Part shown: piece by piece, positions 39,057 through 47,887 of the stretch
How positions within the stretch are numbered: position 1 is the stretch's first letter
Layout: the number at the start of each line of letters is the position of its first letter
NCBI RefSeq assembly: GCF_000379065.1
Contig: NZ_KB900614.1
Span: 4,740,033 to 4,804,032 of the forward strand
Direction: 5' to 3'
DNA from: Salinispora mooreana
GTDB lineage: Bacteria > Actinomycetota > Actinomycetes > Mycobacteriales > Micromonosporaceae
Length of the DNA stretch: 64,000 nucleotides
Program-made: the position numbers and the translations under genes
The notes under the pieces: model-generated
What the model saw: the letters and a program-made list of their open reading frames with translations, nothing else
Told to the model about the DNA's origin: nothing
Databases searched by the model: none

Positions 39057-40343
39057 ATGACCACCCACGACTTCATCGCGATCGGACTCGGCCCGTACAA
39101 CCTGGGTCTGGCCTGCCTGACCGAACCGATCTCCGAGCTGGACGGGCTCTTCCTGGAGGCCCGTGCCGATGTCTCCTGGCACCCCGGCATGCTGCTGGAG
39201 TCCACCCGACTACAGACGCCGTTCCTCGCCGACCTGGTGACCTTCGCCGACCCCACCTCGCCGTTCTCCTTCGTCAACTACCTGAAGGAGACCGGCCGGC
39301 TCTACCCCTTCTACATTCGGGAGAGCTTCTTCCCGCTGCGGGCGGAGTACGACGCGTACTGCCGGTGGGCGGCCGACCGGCTGTCGAACCTGCGCTTCGG
39401 GCACACCGTCACCACGGTGGAGTACGACGAGGCCAACGGTGAGTATGTGGTGCACGCGGAGACCGCCGACGGTCCGGTCACCCACCGGGCCCGGCGTCTG
39501 GTGCTCGGTACCGGCACCTCGCCGGAGCTGCCCGCCGTCTGCCAGGGGCTGGGTGGGGACGTGTTCCACAACTCCCGCTACGTCGAGCACCGCGACGCGC
39601 TGCGGAGCAAGCGGAGCATCACGATCGTCGGTAGTGGGCAGAGTGCCGCCGAGATCTACCACGAACTGCTCACCGACATCGACAGCTACGACTATCAGCT
39701 CAACTGGGTGACGCGGTCGCCCCGCTTCTTGCCGCTCGAGTACACGAAGCTGACGCTGGAGATGACGTCACCGGACTACGTGGACTACTTCCACGCGCTG
39801 CCGGAGGAGACCCGCTACCGGCTGGAGAAGGAGCAGGTCGGGCTGCTCAAGGGGATCAACTCCGACCTCATCAACAGCATCTTCGACCTGTTGTACGCGC
39901 GCAGCACCGACGGCCCGGTCCGTACCCGACTGCTCACCAACACCGAGCTGGTCAGCGCCGCCCACGATGCCGGTACGTACACGTTGGGTCTGCGCCACCA
40001 CGAGCAGGGCCGGGACTTCACCCTCGACACCGAGGGCCTGGTGTTGGCCACCGGCTACCGGTTCCAGGTGCCGGCGTTCGTGGACGGGATCCGGGACCGG
40101 CTCCGCTGGGACAGCCACGGCCGGTTCGACATCGCCCGTAACTACAGCATCGACCACACCGGACGGGAGGTCTTCCTCCAGAACGGCGGCACCCACACGC
40201 ACAGCGTCACCTCACCCGACCTGGGCATGGGACCGTACCGGAACTCGTACCTCATCCGCGAGCTGCTCGGCCGGGAGTACTACCAGGTGGAGAAGAGCAT
40301 CACCTTCCAGGAGTTCGGGGCGCCGGTGGCGGTGGACTCGTGA
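39057..40343 (+). CDS. desB: Cadaverine/lysine N-hydroxylase DesB
   Basis: A 428-residue flavin N-monooxygenase (IucD/SidA type), forming N-hydroxycadaverine with FAD, NADPH and O2. FAD motif GLGPYNLGLA, substrate region ESTRLQTPFLADLVTFADPTSP, NADPH motif IVGSGQSAAEIY, and C-terminal LATGYRF are all present. The RBS is weak but the ATG is the only sensible start. It overlaps desC by GTGA. Confidence 0.95.
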   Translation: MTTHDFIAIGLGPYNLGLACLTEPISELDGLFLEARADVSWHPGMLLESTRLQTPFLADLVTFADPTSPFSFVNYLKETGRLYPFYIRESFFPLRAEYDAYCRWAADRLSNLRFGHTVTTVEYDEANGEYVVHAETADGPVTHRARRLVLGTGTSPELPAVCQGLGGDVFHNSRYVEHRDALRSKRSITIVGSGQSAAEIYHELLTDIDSYDYQLNWVTRSPRFLPLEYTKLTLEMTSPDYVDYFHALPEETRYRLEKEQVGLLKGINSDLINSIFDLLYARSTDGPVRTRLLTNTELVSAAHDAGTYTLGLRHHEQGRDFTLDTEGLVLATGYRFQVPAFVDGIRDRLRWDSHGRFDIARNYSIDHTGREVFLQNGGTHTHSVTSPDLGMGPYRNSYLIRELLGREYYQVEKSITFQEFGAPVAVDS

Positions 40344-40906
40344 CCGTGCACACCCGCCGGGACCCGCTCCTGGGCGAGTTCACGCTGCGCGCTCTCGACC
40401 CGGACGGTGACGCCCCGCTGCTGCACCGCTGGGTAACGCATCCGAAGGCGGCCTTCTGGCTGATGCAGGACGCCGACGTGGCGCAGGTCGCCGCCGAGTA
40501 CCGGCGCATCGCCGACCATCCGCACCACGAGGCGTACCTCGGGTGGCACGCGGGGGCGCCGGTGTTCCTCGCCGAACGCTACGACCCGGCCCACGTGGAG
40601 CTCGTGGGCCGGTACGACGCCCGCCCCGGCGATGTCGGTATGCACTTCCTCTGTGCTCCCACCGAGACACCCGTGCACGGATTCACCCATGCCGTCATCA
40701 CGGCGGTGCTGGACTGGCTCTTCGCCGACCCCGCCACCCAGCGGGTCGTGGTGGAGCCGGACATCCGCAACACCGCTGTCCACGCCCTGAACGCCGCCGT
40801 GGGCTTCCAGGTCGTCGGCCCGGTGGAGCTACCGGCGAAGACCGCCCTACTGAGCATCTGCACCCGCGCGGCCTTCCGCGCCGCCACCCAAGGAGCGCCC
40901 GCATGA
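40340..40906 (+). CDS. desC: N-hydroxycadaverine acyltransferase DesC
   Basis: A 188-residue GNAT enzyme of the IucB/RhbD type that acetylates or succinylates N-hydroxycadaverine. Diagnostic segments are HRWVTHPKAAFWLMQDA, GDVGMHFLCAPTE and the acyl-CoA binding RVVVEPDIRNTAVHALNAAVGF. It starts with GTG overlapping the desB stop and ends overlapping the desD start (ATGA). The GNAT half of the acylase fusion at 30580 is a clear paralogue. Confidence 0.95.
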   Translation: MTVHTRRDPLLGEFTLRALDPDGDAPLLHRWVTHPKAAFWLMQDADVAQVAAEYRRIADHPHHEAYLGWHAGAPVFLAERYDPAHVELVGRYDARPGDVGMHFLCAPTETPVHGFTHAVITAVLDWLFADPATQRVVVEPDIRNTAVHALNAAVGFQVVGPVELPAKTALLSICTRAAFRAATQGAPA

Positions 40907-42693
40907 CCCCCGGCGACGCTGTCACGCACCTCACCCCGGCGCGCTGGGAGCAGGCCAACCGGCTGTTGGTGCGCAAGGCCCTCGCCGAGTTCGCCCACGA
41001 ACGGCTGCTCACCCCGGAGCCGATGCCGGCCGAGCCAGGTCGCTACCGCGTCCGCAGCGACGACGGCACGGTCGAGTATCGCTTCACCGCCCGGCTGCTC
41101 GCCCTGGACCACTGGCAGATCGACCCGGACAGCATCACCCGACACGGGGATTCCGGGCAGCTGCCGGTTGACGCCGGCGACTTCTGCCTGGAGCTGCGCG
41201 GCGCACTCGGTCTCTCCGACCGGGTCCTGCCGGTCTACCTGGAGGAGATCACCGCCACCCTCGCCGGGACCGCGTACAAGCTCGCCCGAGGTGGGCCGGC
41301 GGCAGAGAAGCTGGTCGCCGCCGACTTCCAGACCGTGGAGTCGGCGATGACCGAGGGGCACCCCTGCTTCGTGGCCAACAACGGCCGGCTCGGGTTCAGC
41401 TCCGACGAGTACCACCGGTACGCGCCGGAGGCCGCCGCGCCGGTGCAGCTGATCTGGCTCGCCGCGCACCGCGACCACTCGACCTTCAGCTGCTCGGCCG
41501 AGCTGGACTACGACACGCTGATCCGTACCGAGTTGGATGAGCAGACCCGGTCCCGGTTCGCTGCCACCCTGGCCGGGCTCGGCCTGGACCTCGCCGACCA
41601 CCACCTGATCCCGGTGCATCCCTGGCAGTGGCGGCACAAGCTGTCGGTCACCTTCGCCGGGGAGGTGGCCCGACGGCACCTGGTCTACCTCGGTGCAGGG
41701 CCGGACGACTACCGGGCTCAGCAGTCCATCCGGACCTTCTTCAACCTCACCGAACCCAGCCGACACTATGTGAAGACCGCGCTGTCAGTGCTGAACATGG
41801 GCTTCATGCGGGGCCTGTCGGCCGCCTACATGGCGGCCACGCCGGCCATCAACGACTGGCTCGCCGACCTGATCAACGGCGACGAGGTGTTCCGCGGCAC
41901 CGGGCTGACCATCCTGCGCGAGCGGGCCGCCGTCGGCTACCGGCATCGGCAGTACGAGGCGGCCACCGATCGCTACTCCTCGTACCGGAAGATGCTGGCG
42001 GCGCTGTGGCGGGAGAGCCCGGTGCAGGGGTTGGCGCCGGGGCGGCGACTGGCCACGATGGCCTCGCTCCTGCACGTCGACCCGGACGGCCGGTCCCACA
42101 CCGCCGCGTTGATCGCCGCCTCGGGGCTCACCCCGGCGGCCTGGCTCCGCCGTTACCTCGACGCCTACCTGGTGCCGTTGCTGCACGCCTTCTACGCGCA
42201 CGACCTCGCGTTCATGCCGCACGGTGAGAACGTCATCCTGGTCCTGCACGAGGGCGTGGTCGAGCGCGTGATCTTCAAGGACATCGCCGAGGAGATCGCG
42301 GTGATGAGCGCCGACGCGCCGTTGCCCCCGGCGGTGGAGCGCATTCGTGCGGACGTGCCGGAAGAGATGCGACTGTTGTCGATCTTCACCGATGTTCTCG
42401 ACTGCTTCCTGCGGCACCTCAATGCCGTGCTGGTCGAGGCGGGGGTCTGCCCGGAGGAGACCTTCTGGCGGACGGTCGCCGAATCCGCCGCCGGATACCT
42501 GGACCGGGTGCCGCACCTGGCCGAGCGGGCCCGCCGGTACGACCTCTTCGCGCCCGAGTTCGCGCTCTCCTGCCTCAACCGGCTCCAGCTACGGGACAAC
42601 CAGCAGATGGTTGACCTCGCCGATCCGGCGGGGGCGTTGCAGCTCGTGGGGACACTGGCCAACCCGCTCGCCCCGTACCGCCCCGGGACCTGA
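40903..42693 (+). CDS. desD: Desferrioxamine synthetase DesD (NIS synthetase)
   Basis: A 596-residue IucA/IucC-family NRPS-independent siderophore synthetase that oligomerises and cyclises N-hydroxy-N-succinylcadaverine using ATP. Family landmarks are EGHPCFVANNGRLGFSSDEY (nucleotide pocket), HLIPVHPWQWRHKLS, SIRTFFNLTEPSRHYVKTAL, and the C-terminal FhuF-like HGENVILVLHEGVVERVIFKD. AAGGAG precedes the ATG at 40903; other upstream starts are inside desC. It ends the operon ahead of a bidirectional terminator. Confidence 0.96.
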   Translation: MTPGDAVTHLTPARWEQANRLLVRKALAEFAHERLLTPEPMPAEPGRYRVRSDDGTVEYRFTARLLALDHWQIDPDSITRHGDSGQLPVDAGDFCLELRGALGLSDRVLPVYLEEITATLAGTAYKLARGGPAAEKLVAADFQTVESAMTEGHPCFVANNGRLGFSSDEYHRYAPEAAAPVQLIWLAAHRDHSTFSCSAELDYDTLIRTELDEQTRSRFAATLAGLGLDLADHHLIPVHPWQWRHKLSVTFAGEVARRHLVYLGAGPDDYRAQQSIRTFFNLTEPSRHYVKTALSVLNMGFMRGLSAAYMAATPAINDWLADLINGDEVFRGTGLTILRERAAVGYRHRQYEAATDRYSSYRKMLAALWRESPVQGLAPGRRLATMASLLHVDPDGRSHTAALIAASGLTPAAWLRRYLDAYLVPLLHAFYAHDLAFMPHGENVILVLHEGVVERVIFKDIAEEIAVMSADAPLPPAVERIRADVPEEMRLLSIFTDVLDCFLRHLNAVLVEAGVCPEETFWRTVAESAAGYLDRVPHLAERARRYDLFAPEFALSCLNRLQLRDNQQMVDLADPAGALQLVGTLANPLAPYRPGT

Positions 42694-42728
42694 CGGCCCG
42701 GCCCACAGTGCGCCTACCCGACCCACAG

Positions 42729-42753
42729 CGCGCCTACCCGGTGGGTAGGCGCG
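42729..42753. terminator. Bidirectional terminator between desD and modC
   Basis: CGCGCCTACCC (42729-42739) pairs perfectly with GGGTAGGCGCG (42743-42753), loop GGT. The motif GCGCCTACCC or its complement occurs four times in about 80 bases, the last inside the modC 3' end. It is placed between convergent genes. Confidence 0.82.
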
Positions 42754-42757
42754 TCCG

Positions 42758-43822
42758 CTAGCCCGCCGGGTAGGCGCGCGTCTCCGTCACCCCGACCGCG
42801 GCCCACACCCGTTGGCCTGGCACCAGGCGCAGGGTCGCCGCGGTCGCGGGCGGTACGTCGGCAGCCACCCGGACCGGACCGTCCAACTGCACCCGCAGGT
42901 TGTCACCGTGGCGCTGCACCCCGGCGACCGTGGCCGGCCAGGTGTTGGGCGGGCTACCGGCGGGCTGGTCATCGTGCAGCGCCACCGCCGAGGGGCGGAA
43001 CGCGACGAAGGCGTCCCCGTCGAGGCGCTCCGGGACGGTGAGTAGGAGCCCGTCGGCGACCCGGATGTGGTTGTTCTCGGCCCGGCCCCGGTGCAGGTTC
43101 AGCCCGACCAGCCGGGCGACGTAGTCGGTACGGGGCCGGGCGGTGACGGTGGCGGCATCCCCCTCCTGGACGACCCGGCCCTCCTCCACGATCACCAGCC
43201 GGTCGGCCAGCACCAGCGCGTCGAGGGGGTCGTGCGTGACCAGCACGGTGGCACCGGGGTGGGCGGCCAGGTGCCGGTGCAGCTCGGCACGGGTGTCCAG
43301 GCGGGTACGGGCGTCCAGGGCGGCCAGCGGCTCGTCGAGCAGCAGCACGGCTGGCCGTACCGCGAGCGCCCGGGCCAGCGCCACCCGCTGCGCCTGCCCG
43401 CCGGAGAGCTGCCCGGGTCGCTGGCGGGCGTGTTCGCCCAGCCCCACCCGGGCCAGCCAGTCGACGGCGCTCCGCCGGGCCGTCCGCCGGTTGGCGCCGT
43501 GCCGGCGCGGGCCGAAGGCCACGTTGTCGAGCGCGTTCAGGTGTGGGAAGAGCAGGTAGTCCTGGAAGACCACGCCGACCGAGCGGTGCTCGGCGGGGAC
43601 GAATGTGCGTCGGTCCGGCCGGTCCTGGTCGCTGCCCGCCACCGTGATGTGACCGGCGGTCAGGGGCTGCAGGCCGGCAAGCGCCCGTAGGGCGGTCGTC
43701 TTGCCGGCGCCGTTTGGACCCAGCAACGCCACCACCTCACCGGCGGCGACTCGCAGCGGTACGTCCAGCCGGAAGCCGCCCCGCTCCACCGTGAGGCGCG
43801 CGTCCAGGAGGTGCCCGGTCAC
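42758..43822 (-). CDS. modC: Molybdate ABC transporter ATPase ModC
   Basis: A 354-residue ATPase. Walker A is GPNGAGKTTALRALAGL, Q-loop VVFQDYLLFPHLN, signature LSGGQAQRVALARALAV, Walker B LLLDEPLAALDA, switch VTHDPLDAL. The C-terminal TOBE/MOP-like domain (about 285-350) is typical of ModC. The start is GTG at 43822, overlapping the modB stop. modB, modA and a TOBE regulator precede it, which supports molybdate (or tungstate) specificity. Confidence 0.93.
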   Translation of the reverse strand: MTGHLLDARLTVERGGFRLDVPLRVAAGEVVALLGPNGAGKTTALRALAGLQPLTAGHITVAGSDQDRPDRRTFVPAEHRSVGVVFQDYLLFPHLNALDNVAFGPRRHGANRRTARRSAVDWLARVGLGEHARQRPGQLSGGQAQRVALARALAVRPAVLLLDEPLAALDARTRLDTRAELHRHLAAHPGATVLVTHDPLDALVLADRLVIVEEGRVVQEGDAATVTARPRTDYVARLVGLNLHRGRAENNHIRVADGLLLTVPERLDGDAFVAFRPSAVALHDDQPAGSPPNTWPATVAGVQRHGDNLRVQLDGPVRVAADVPPATAATLRLVPGQRVWAAVGVTETRAYPAG

Positions 43823-44667
43823 GGTGCGCTGATCCACCGGTCGCGTAGCCCCGCCAGGATCACGACCGAGACGACGAGCAGGATCAGGCTGAGCACGATC
43901 GCGGCCTCGACATCGGTCTCGAGCGCCAGGTAGACCGCGAGCGGCATGGTCTGGGTCCGGCCCGGGAAGTTGCCGGCGAAGGTGATCGTGGCACCGAACT
44001 CGCCCAGCGCGCGGGCCCAGCACAGCACCGCCCCGGCGGCCAGGCCCGGGCCGACCAGCGGCACGGTGACGTGTGTGAACGTGGTCCACCGGCCGGCGCC
44101 GAGGGTGGCGGCGGCCTCCTCGTATCGGCGGTCGGCACCTCGTAGCGCCCCCTCCACGGCGATGACCAGGAACGGCATCGCCACGAACGCCTCGGCGAAC
44201 ACCACGCCGGTGGTGGTGAACGGCAGGGTGATCCCGAAGGTCTGGTCGAGCCAGCCGCCGATCAGCCCGCGCCGACCGAAGACCAGCAGCAGGGCCACCC
44301 CGCCCACCACCGGCGGGAGTACCAGGGGCACGGTGACCAGGGCGCGCACGAGACGTCGGCCGGGGAACTCCACCCGGGCGAGCAGCCACGCCAGCGGTAC
44401 TCCGAGCAGCAGGCAGAGCAGGGTCGCCAGGGTGGCGGTGAGCAGCGACAGCCGCAGCGCGGCGAGCACCCCGGGCTCGGCGAGCCGCTGCGGCAGGGTA
44501 CTCCACGGGGTGCGGGCCAGCAGACCGATCAGCGGCAGGGTCAGGAAGGCCAGACCGAGCAGCGCCGGCAGCAGCAACGCGACCGGAACGCCACCGCCCC
44601 GCCGACGGGCGCCGCGCGGTCGGCGGGAGCCCGCCGACCGGCGGACCGGATGCGCGATGAGCGTCAC
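43819..44667 (-). CDS. modB: Molybdate ABC transporter permease ModB
   Basis: A 282-residue permease with six helices after an Arg-rich N terminus. The EAA loop is EEAAATLGAGRWTTFTHVTVPL, and the C-terminal RALGEFGATITFAGNFPGRTQTMPLAVY is the classic ModB signature. It starts with GTG at 44667 overlapping the modA stop. Confidence 0.95.
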   Translation of the reverse strand: MTLIAHPVRRSAGSRRPRGARRRGGGVPVALLLPALLGLAFLTLPLIGLLARTPWSTLPQRLAEPGVLAALRLSLLTATLATLLCLLLGVPLAWLLARVEFPGRRLVRALVTVPLVLPPVVGGVALLLVFGRRGLIGGWLDQTFGITLPFTTTGVVFAEAFVAMPFLVIAVEGALRGADRRYEEAAATLGAGRWTTFTHVTVPLVGPGLAAGAVLCWARALGEFGATITFAGNFPGRTQTMPLAVYLALETDVEAAIVLSLILLVVSVVILAGLRDRWISAP

Positions 44668-45422
44668 GGCGCCTGGAACCCGGCCTCGGCGAGCACCGCC
44701 CGCGACTGGGCGGATCGGACGTGGGCCACGAAGGCGTGGGCCGCGGTCGGGTTCGGCGCGTCGGCCAACACGGCGATCGGGTAGTCGTTGACGGCCTGGG
44801 CGGACTCGGGGAACTCCACCGCCGTCACGTCCGGCGCGGTGGACCGCGTGTCGGTGCGGTAGACGAGAGCGGCGTCCACCTCACCCAGCCGCACCTTTGC
44901 CAGGGCCCCACGAACGTCCGCCTCCAGGGTGACCGGGGTCAGCGCGACTCCGGCGGCGTCAAGCGCCCGGCTGGCCGCCGACCCGCACGGCACCTGCTCG
45001 GCGCAGAGCGCCACCTTCAGCCCGGGCCGGGTCAGGTCGCTCAGGCTCCGTACGCCCTCGGGGTTGCCGGCGGCGACCGCGATGACGAGCTGGTTGCGGA
45101 CGAAGACGGCCGGCGTGCCGTCGGCGGTGGCGACGGCGGCCAGGTGCCGCGGGGCGGCGGAGGCGAAGACATCCGCCGGGGCCCCTTCGGTGATCTGGGT
45201 GGCGAGGGCGGAACTGCCGGCGAAGTTGAACATGACGGTGCTGCCCGGGTGGGCTGCCTCGAAGTCGCGCCCGATCCGGTCGAACGTCGCGGTGAGGGAG
45301 GCGGCGGCGAAAACGGTTACCGTGCCGGTCACCCCACCGTCGGCGGTTCCGTCTCCTGGGGTGCCACAGCCGGTCAGGACCAGCGCGACGGCACCCGCCA
45401 CGATCGAGGTGCGCAGCCTCAC
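44664..45422 (-). CDS. modA: Molybdate-binding lipoprotein ModA
   Basis: A 252-residue binding lipoprotein with lipobox VLTGC (Cys at about 19). ModA features are VFAAASLTATFDRIGRDFE, FNFAGSSALATQITEGAPADVFAS and the late VYRTDTR with VNDYPIAV, which coordinate the oxyanion through Ser and Tyr. It starts with GTG, overlapping the upstream regulator (GTGA). Confidence 0.95.
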   Translation of the reverse strand: MRLRTSIVAGAVALVLTGCGTPGDGTADGGVTGTVTVFAAASLTATFDRIGRDFEAAHPGSTVMFNFAGSSALATQITEGAPADVFASAAPRHLAAVATADGTPAVFVRNQLVIAVAAGNPEGVRSLSDLTRPGLKVALCAEQVPCGSAASRALDAAGVALTPVTLEADVRGALAKVRLGEVDAALVYRTDTRSTAPDVTAVEFPESAQAVNDYPIAVLADAPNPTAAHAFVAHVRSAQSRAVLAEAGFQAP

Positions 45423-45844
45423 GGCGCGGGCCTTCCCCGGGCGCCGGCCGGCGGCGTAGCCCGTTCGACCAGTACGTTCGTCGACTTGATCACGGCGACG
45501 GCCAGCGAGCCGACCCGCAGGTCCAATTCGTCGACGGCCTCCCGGCTCATCAGGGAGACGATGCGGAACGGGCCGGCCTGGATGTCGACCTGGGCCATCA
45601 CGGTGTCCCGGACGACACCGACGACGATGCCGCGTAGTCGGTTGCGGGCCGACGAGGCGTCGGACCGCTCGTCGCGCTCGGCCGCCTGCGCGCGGGCGAA
45701 CGCCGCCAGATCCACCCCGTCCACGGCGCGGTGTCCGTGCTCGTCGCGCTCGGCCCGAATGCGCCCGGCGTCGATCCAGCGGCGGACGGTGTCGGCGCTC
45801 ACCCCGAGCAGCTCGGCCGCTTCCCCGATCCGGAACCTCGTCAC
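45419..45844 (-). CDS. HTH-TOBE molybdate-responsive regulator / molbindin
   Basis: A 141-residue protein. Residues 1-55 are a MerR/excisionase-type helix-turn-helix (FRIGEAAELLGVSADTVRRW). Residues about 68-132 form one TOBE/Mop domain (RNRLRGIVVGVVRDTVMAQVDI...). TOBE dimers bind molybdate, so it probably senses Mo and controls the mod genes it heads. It starts with GTG at 45844. It is the first gene of a four-gene coupled run (regulator, modA, modB, modC). Confidence 0.88.
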   Translation of the reverse strand: MTRFRIGEAAELLGVSADTVRRWIDAGRIRAERDEHGHRAVDGVDLAAFARAQAAERDERSDASSARNRLRGIVVGVVRDTVMAQVDIQAGPFRIVSLMSREAVDELDLRVGSLAVAVIKSTNVLVERATPPAGARGRPAP

Positions 45845-45896
45845 CGGGTCACTCTAGCGTCTGCATCCGAGAGCCGTTACCCCGCTCCTCCCGGGT

Positions 45897-45938
45897 GGTT
45901 GCAAGGTTCCGGAGTCAAATTTCCTCGCAACCGCGAGG
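45897..45938. promoter_or_regulatory. Overlapping inverted repeats upstream of the mod operon
   Basis: GGTTGCAAGG (45897-45906) is inverted as CCTCGCAACC (45923-45932) with one mismatch. The right arm also forms its own hairpin CCTCGC-AACC-GCGAGG (45923-45938). The site is 53-94 bases upstream of the regulator start, a sensible operator for the HTH-TOBE protein. It does not look like a Moco riboswitch. Confidence 0.45.
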
Positions 45939-46125
45939 TTTGGGTTCTGGTCGGGCACTGGGCGTGGCCACCTGCCCCGGTGGTCAGTCGACCCCGGCGG
46001 CGGGATCGACAGGCTCGGCCGGCGCCGCGGTGTACGCCTCGGGCCGGGTCTGACCCGGCGGCGCATAATGTGGGTATGCCGGAGCTGCCCCGGCGGTCAG
46101 CACACGTGAAATGGTGGGGAGTACG

Positions 46126-46533
46126 GTGCCGCAGACGATCCCGAACGCAACCCGGAACACCCGGCAGCGGGCCGAGGTGCTCGCGCTACTCGGGGAGGTC
46201 GACGGGTTTCACACGGCGCAGCAACTGCACCGGATGCTCTGCGACCGCGACGCCCGGGTGGGCCTGACCACCGTCTACCGGACCCTGCAGCTCCTGGTGG
46301 ACGCTGGTGAGATCGACTCCACCCGGCTGCCCGGCGGCGAACAGCTCTTCCGCCAGTGCAGCCAGAGTCGTCACCACCACCACCTGGTCTGCCGGTCCTG
46401 CGGACGGACCGTGGAGGTGGCCGGCCCGGCGGTCGAACGCTGGGCCGACCAGGTGGCGGCCGAGCACGGCTTCACCGATGTCGGGCACACCCTGGAGATC
46501 TTCGGCACCTGCGCCGCCTGCGCCGAGTCCTGA
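46126..46533 (+). CDS. zur: Zinc uptake regulator Zur (Fur family)
   Basis: A 135-residue Fur-family repressor. The winged helix is RNTRQRAEVLALLGEVDGFH with VGLTTVYRTLQLLVDAGEI. The metal-binding half is HHHHLVCRSCGRTVEV with a CAAC structural-zinc pair at the end, which follows actinobacterial Zur closely, including EIFGTCAAC. The GTG at 46126 (after GGGGAG) is preferred; ATG at 46111 is the alternative. It represses zinc uptake genes elsewhere; none is in this window. Confidence 0.9.
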   Translation: MPQTIPNATRNTRQRAEVLALLGEVDGFHTAQQLHRMLCDRDARVGLTTVYRTLQLLVDAGEIDSTRLPGGEQLFRQCSQSRHHHHLVCRSCGRTVEVAGPAVERWADQVAAEHGFTDVGHTLEIFGTCAACAES

Positions 46534-46651
46534 GCTCTGCCGGCTGTCACCAGCCGGGGCGTTTCCCGCCCCGTCGGCCGGGAAATCGGCACCGCGGCAC
46601 CCCGGCAACGCGGCGTCTCGCGCGCCGCCCGACGAACGGACGCCGATCGCC

Positions 46652-47788
46652 ATGACGTACCGTCCGGCCACCGACCGTCCCGACCTGGACACCCTCACCC
46701 TCGGGGTGGAGGAGGAGTTTCTGCTGCTGAACTCCGACACGGGAGAGAGCATGCCGGTCGCCGCCCGGGTGCTCGACGGGTTGTCCGGTACCGCCTACGA
46801 GCAGAGCCGGCGGGAGTTTCGACACAGCATGGTCGAGATGGTCACGCCGGTCGTATCCGATCTGACGGAGCTGCGGCGGCACCTGGTGGCGCTGCGTACC
46901 GCCGCCATCGACGCGGCCGAGACCGCCGGCGCCCGCCTCGTCGCGGTGGGAGCTACTCCGGTGAACGAGGCGCACCGGACCGTACCGGACGAACCCCGAT
47001 ATCACGCGATGTCCCGGCGGTTCGGACCGGTCGCGCACGACCCGGCGGTCTGCGGCTGCCACGTGCACGTCGGCCTGCCCGACCGGGAACTGGCGGTCCA
47101 GGTCTGCAATCACCTGCGCCCGTGGTTGCCGGTCGTGCAGGCCCTCACCGCCAACTCGCCGCTGCACGACGGCCAGGACACCGGGCACGCGAGCTGGCGG
47201 GCGATGCAGCTGGAGCGTTGGCCGAGCATCGGCCCCACCCCGTACTTCGACTCGGCCGCCGACTACGACGCCACGGTGGCGGATCTGATCAAGGCGGGGA
47301 TCATGCTCGATGCCGGGATGGTCTACTGGTATGTCCGACCCTCCGTCGCGTATCCCACGGTCGAGATTCGGGTTGGCGACGTCTGTCCCACGGTTGACGA
47401 CACGGTGCTGGTGGCTGCGCTGGTCCGAGCCCTCGTCGCCACCCTCGCGGCGGATGTCCGGGACGGTGTCCGCGCGACCAGGATCCGTGGCTGCCTGGTC
47501 TCCGCCGCCCACTGGCGGGCCGCTCACGACGGGCTCGACGGTGACCTTGTCGACCTTCGCACCGGGCACGCGCGGCCGGCCTGGGACCTGGTGGACGAGT
47601 TGTTCGCCCTCGTCACGCCCGCCCTGGAACGCCAGGGCGACCGGGGGTACGTGCTCGACCAGCTAATCCGGCTCCGGGACGAGGGCACCGGCGCGGCACG
47701 GCAGCGTCGGATTCTGGAGCGGACCGGATGCGATGTCCGCGCCGTGCTGGCCCACCTGGCCGCACAGACCCGCCCCGTCCCGGCCTGA
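46652..47788 (+). CDS. GCS2-type glutamate-cysteine ligase / carboxylate-amine ligase (YbdK family)
   Basis: A 378-residue ATP-dependent ligase. N-terminal TLGVEEEFLLLNSDTGE holds the metal-binding Glu residues, CGCHVHVGLPDRE is the nucleotide region, and SVAYPTVEIRVGDVCPTVDD is the late catalytic block. Family members form gamma-glutamyl bonds (weak GCL activity in YbdK; EgtA in ergothioneine synthesis). The partner substrate is uncertain. The ATG at 46652 was chosen at the domain start. It is convergent with the amidotransferase gene. Confidence 0.88.
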   Translation: MTYRPATDRPDLDTLTLGVEEEFLLLNSDTGESMPVAARVLDGLSGTAYEQSRREFRHSMVEMVTPVVSDLTELRRHLVALRTAAIDAAETAGARLVAVGATPVNEAHRTVPDEPRYHAMSRRFGPVAHDPAVCGCHVHVGLPDRELAVQVCNHLRPWLPVVQALTANSPLHDGQDTGHASWRAMQLERWPSIGPTPYFDSAADYDATVADLIKAGIMLDAGMVYWYVRPSVAYPTVEIRVGDVCPTVDDTVLVAALVRALVATLAADVRDGVRATRIRGCLVSAAHWRAAHDGLDGDLVDLRTGHARPAWDLVDELFALVTPALERQGDRGYVLDQLIRLRDEGTGAARQRRILERTGCDVRAVLAHLAAQTRPVPA

Positions 47789-47887
47789 GCTGGGCCGAAC
47801 CGCCCATCGCCTGAGCCGGCCGAACCGCCGGTCCCGGCCTACCGCTGGGCCGTGGCTGCCCGTTCTACCGCGGGTGTGGCCGTCCGT

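Noticed and set aside
45845..46125. Moco/tungsten-cofactor riboswitch upstream of the mod operon
   Set aside because: I looked for the conserved Moco RNA segments and saw only the inverted repeats at 45897-45938.
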